From contig CATPCA010000366.1 in NCBI GenBank assembly GCA_955652545.1, positions 1-5,850 of the forward strand: DNA of 5,850 nt. Direction: 5' to 3'. Below the pieces are notes generated by a model that was not told where the DNA came from, ran no database searches, and saw nothing but the letters and a program-made list of their open reading frames with translations. Made by a program: the position numbers and the translations under genes. The stretch's first letter is position 1; each line of letters opens with the position of its first letter. Positions 4,607 through 5,850 of this stretch are shown piece after piece. This DNA is from Candidatus Dormiibacterota bacterium (GTDB taxonomy: Bacteria > Chloroflexota > Dormibacteria > UBA8260).

Positions 4607-4633
4607 ACAGACCCTGCCGGCGATAGCGCACAT

Positions 4634-5850
4634 TCACACGCGGCGGATCAGGTCTCGCTCCATCGCCTCGCGGGCCTGCCGCACCCGGGCGAAGAGGGGA
4701 TGGTCGCGAAGCGCCTGCTCCATCTGGCGCAGCATCGAGTAGAGATTCTTCATCGCTTTGACGACGTCCCCGATGTCGTTGGCCGCCGGCGTCTCGATGT
4801 CGACCAGGGGGGTGCCCGACGCCCACTGGTGCGCGGCATTGATGTAATCGACCGACAGCGGGCGCAATGTCTGGAGCCCGTGCTGGCGCTCGAGGGCCAC
4901 GAGGCGGTGCAGCGAGCCGCGCAGCCGGCGATAGGCGACCTCGACGCGAGGAGTGGGGAAGTGGTGACGGGAGGGCTGCGGCCGGTCGCGGCCCCGATCC
5001 TCCGCGACCAGGCTGACCAGCGCAGCGGCGAGCTCGGCGGGGTCGAGGGGCTCGAGATGCCCGGCCACGATGGCGTCGGCGACCAGCAGCGCGTTCTCGC
5101 CAAACAGCGACGCTGCCAGCAGCCCGAGCTGGTTCGGGGCATCTGCCTGCAGGAAGCCGGCGTCGTGGAGCACGCTGCGCAGGGCATGGAACTCACGCCG
5201 GTAGCGGTGGCGCGCCCACTCGAGCTCCGCCTCGCCGCCGTCGAGGGTTTCCTCGATCCCGCGCATCTCGTACCTGTGCGCGCGATGCTCGCCGAGGAAC
5301 GGACAGGTGTGGCACGGTGAGTTGTTCAGCCGCTGCTGCTTGTCGCGGAGCTCACGCCGCATCGCCTCGAAGCGCTGGCCCGGATCGGCGCCGCGTCCGC
5401 TCGACCGGCCGCGGCGCGAGTCGCGCCAGTGCTCGCGTTTGGCGCGACGTACGGAGGACTGCAGCTCCTCGACGGATTCGGTGAGCGCGAGGTGGGTGGT
5501 CAGGGTGCGCTCGGTGCAGGCAACCTTGGGATGGCGGAAGACCCGGCGGCGCAGGTCGGCGAGCTGTTCCTCCAGGTTCCGGCGCTTCTCGCTCCAGTGA
5601 TCCGCCCGCTGCACGTTCTGGTACTGCCCGAAGGACTTGTCGAGCAGCTCCTCGGCTCGCTCCACGGTTCGGGTGCGCAGCAGGCTCAGCACCATCGTGT
5701 AGGTCGGCGCGAACTTGCTGTCGACACTCATCTCGCCGCCGATGGCGGCGTCGTAGATGTCACGCACGTCGACGTCCGCCTCCTTGAGGATGACGCCGTG
5801 GCCGACGGTGTCGATGCCCCGCCGGCCGGCACGCCCCATCAACTGGGTCA
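4634..5850 (-). CDS. helY: Ski2-like DEAD/DEAH-box RNA helicase, C-terminal part (5' end outside window)
   Basis: The frame is open to the window edge and encodes the last 400 or so residues of a Ski2/Mtr4-type helicase, called HelY in actinobacteria, which is thought to unwind structured RNA. The first visible residues, TQLMGRAGRRGID, are helicase motif VI, with the arginine finger region that contacts ATP. Motifs I-V lie beyond the edge. After motif VI come HGVILK and the winged-helix/ratchet part with FAPTYTMVLSLL (44-55) and LLDKSFGQYQN (66-76). A charged, coiled-coil-like insertion follows (about 80-175), then CHTCPFLGEHRAHR (177-190), a Cys/His motif seen in HelY relatives. A DSHCT-like C-terminal domain (about 200-402) contains LFGENALLVADAI and ends in DLIRRV. 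The stop at 4634-4636 is followed 40 bases later by the thrC leader ORF on the same strand. Confidence 0.9.
   Translation of the reverse strand, partial: TQLMGRAGRRGIDTVGHGVILKEADVDVRDIYDAAIGGEMSVDSKFAPTYTMVLSLLRTRTVERAEELLDKSFGQYQNVQRADHWSEKRRNLEEQLADLRRRVFRHPKVACTERTLTTHLALTESVEELQSSVRRAKREHWRDSRRGRSSGRGADPGQRFEAMRRELRDKQQRLNNSPCHTCPFLGEHRAHRYEMRGIEETLDGGEAELEWARHRYRREFHALRSVLHDAGFLQADAPNQLGLLAASLFGENALLVADAIVAGHLEPLDPAELAAALVSLVAEDRGRDRPQPSRHHFPTPRVEVAYRRLRGSLHRLVALERQHGLQTLRPLSVDYINAAHQWASGTPLVDIETPAANDIGDVVKAMKNLYSMLRQMEQALRDHPLFARVRQAREAMERDLIRRV

Noticed and set aside
4604..4633. Nine-codon ORF starting right after the helicase TGA (MCAIAGRVC)
   Set aside because: It has no ribosome site of its own, its stop lies within the predicted -10 box, and it would not be on the leader transcript.
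4473..4633. T-box riboswitch upstream of thrC
   Set aside because: I found no T-box consensus (AGGGTGGNACCGCG-like) and no specifier-loop architecture, and the leader is too short.
4557..4650. Out-of-frame minus-strand reading with Trp-Gln-Trp-Trp before a TGA, resembling a trp leader
   Set aside because: The Trp codons arise from GTGGTGG in the Val cluster. The frame needs a GTG upstream of the predicted transcript start, and its stop precedes hairpin 1, so it fits the structures less well than the Met-rich frame. A trp-type leader before thrC is also not expected. It remains a weak alternative.
4520..5320. Long + strand ORF opposite the helicase gene and thrC leader
   Set aside because: It is antisense to conserved helicase sequence, has no recognisable domain, and is explained by GC bias.

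Overview
The window is GC-rich, with strong G/C preference at third codon positions. It holds an N-terminally truncated Ski2-like helicase of the actinobacterial HelY type and a SCO1664-type kinase-fold protein. Several -10 boxes sit so close to start codons that the transcripts would be leaderless or nearly so. Together these point to a chromosomal segment of an actinobacterium or a deep-branching relative. Nothing suggests a plasmid, phage, insertion sequence or CRISPR array.

Layout: 1-156 is the C-terminal tail of an unrecognised + strand gene. A small, uncertain + strand ORF (211-432) follows, then a clear tRNA-Arg(CCG) at 485-557. Converging on the tRNA is a minus-strand pair: a small proline-rich, two-helix membrane protein (1465-1833) followed by the SCO1664-family kinase-fold protein (564-1448), probably an operon. 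A compact divergent promoter region (1834-1950) separates this pair from a + strand uracil-DNA glycosylase family gene (1951-2604). Next on the + strand is a nucleoside 2-deoxyribosyltransferase-like protein (2698-3171), which meets the threonine synthase gene thrC (3174-4472, minus strand) tail to tail. Upstream of thrC is a structured leader (4473-4606), and upstream of that the helicase gene (4634-5850, continuing past the window edge).

The stretch most worth study is the thrC leader. It carries a possible leaderless 21-codon leader ORF with three consecutive Met codons. A perfect 10-bp hairpin overlaps the end of that ORF. A second hairpin with a seven-U tail directly abuts the thrC ATG. 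The 3' arm of this last hairpin contains the thrC Shine-Dalgarno sequence, so it could act both as a transcription terminator and as a ribosome-site sequestrator. The loop of the first hairpin carries a GGAGGTTTCC segment that can pair over 10 bp with the 5' side of the terminator, giving a mutually exclusive antiterminator. This looks like an attenuation switch on threonine synthesis. The signal it senses is unclear, because a Met-rich leader is unexpected in front of thrC.

The other genes are mostly unlinked housekeeping or accessory functions: DNA repair, RNA metabolism, tRNA supply and amino-acid synthesis. No stretch longer than about 300 bases lacks a candidate gene or RNA element.
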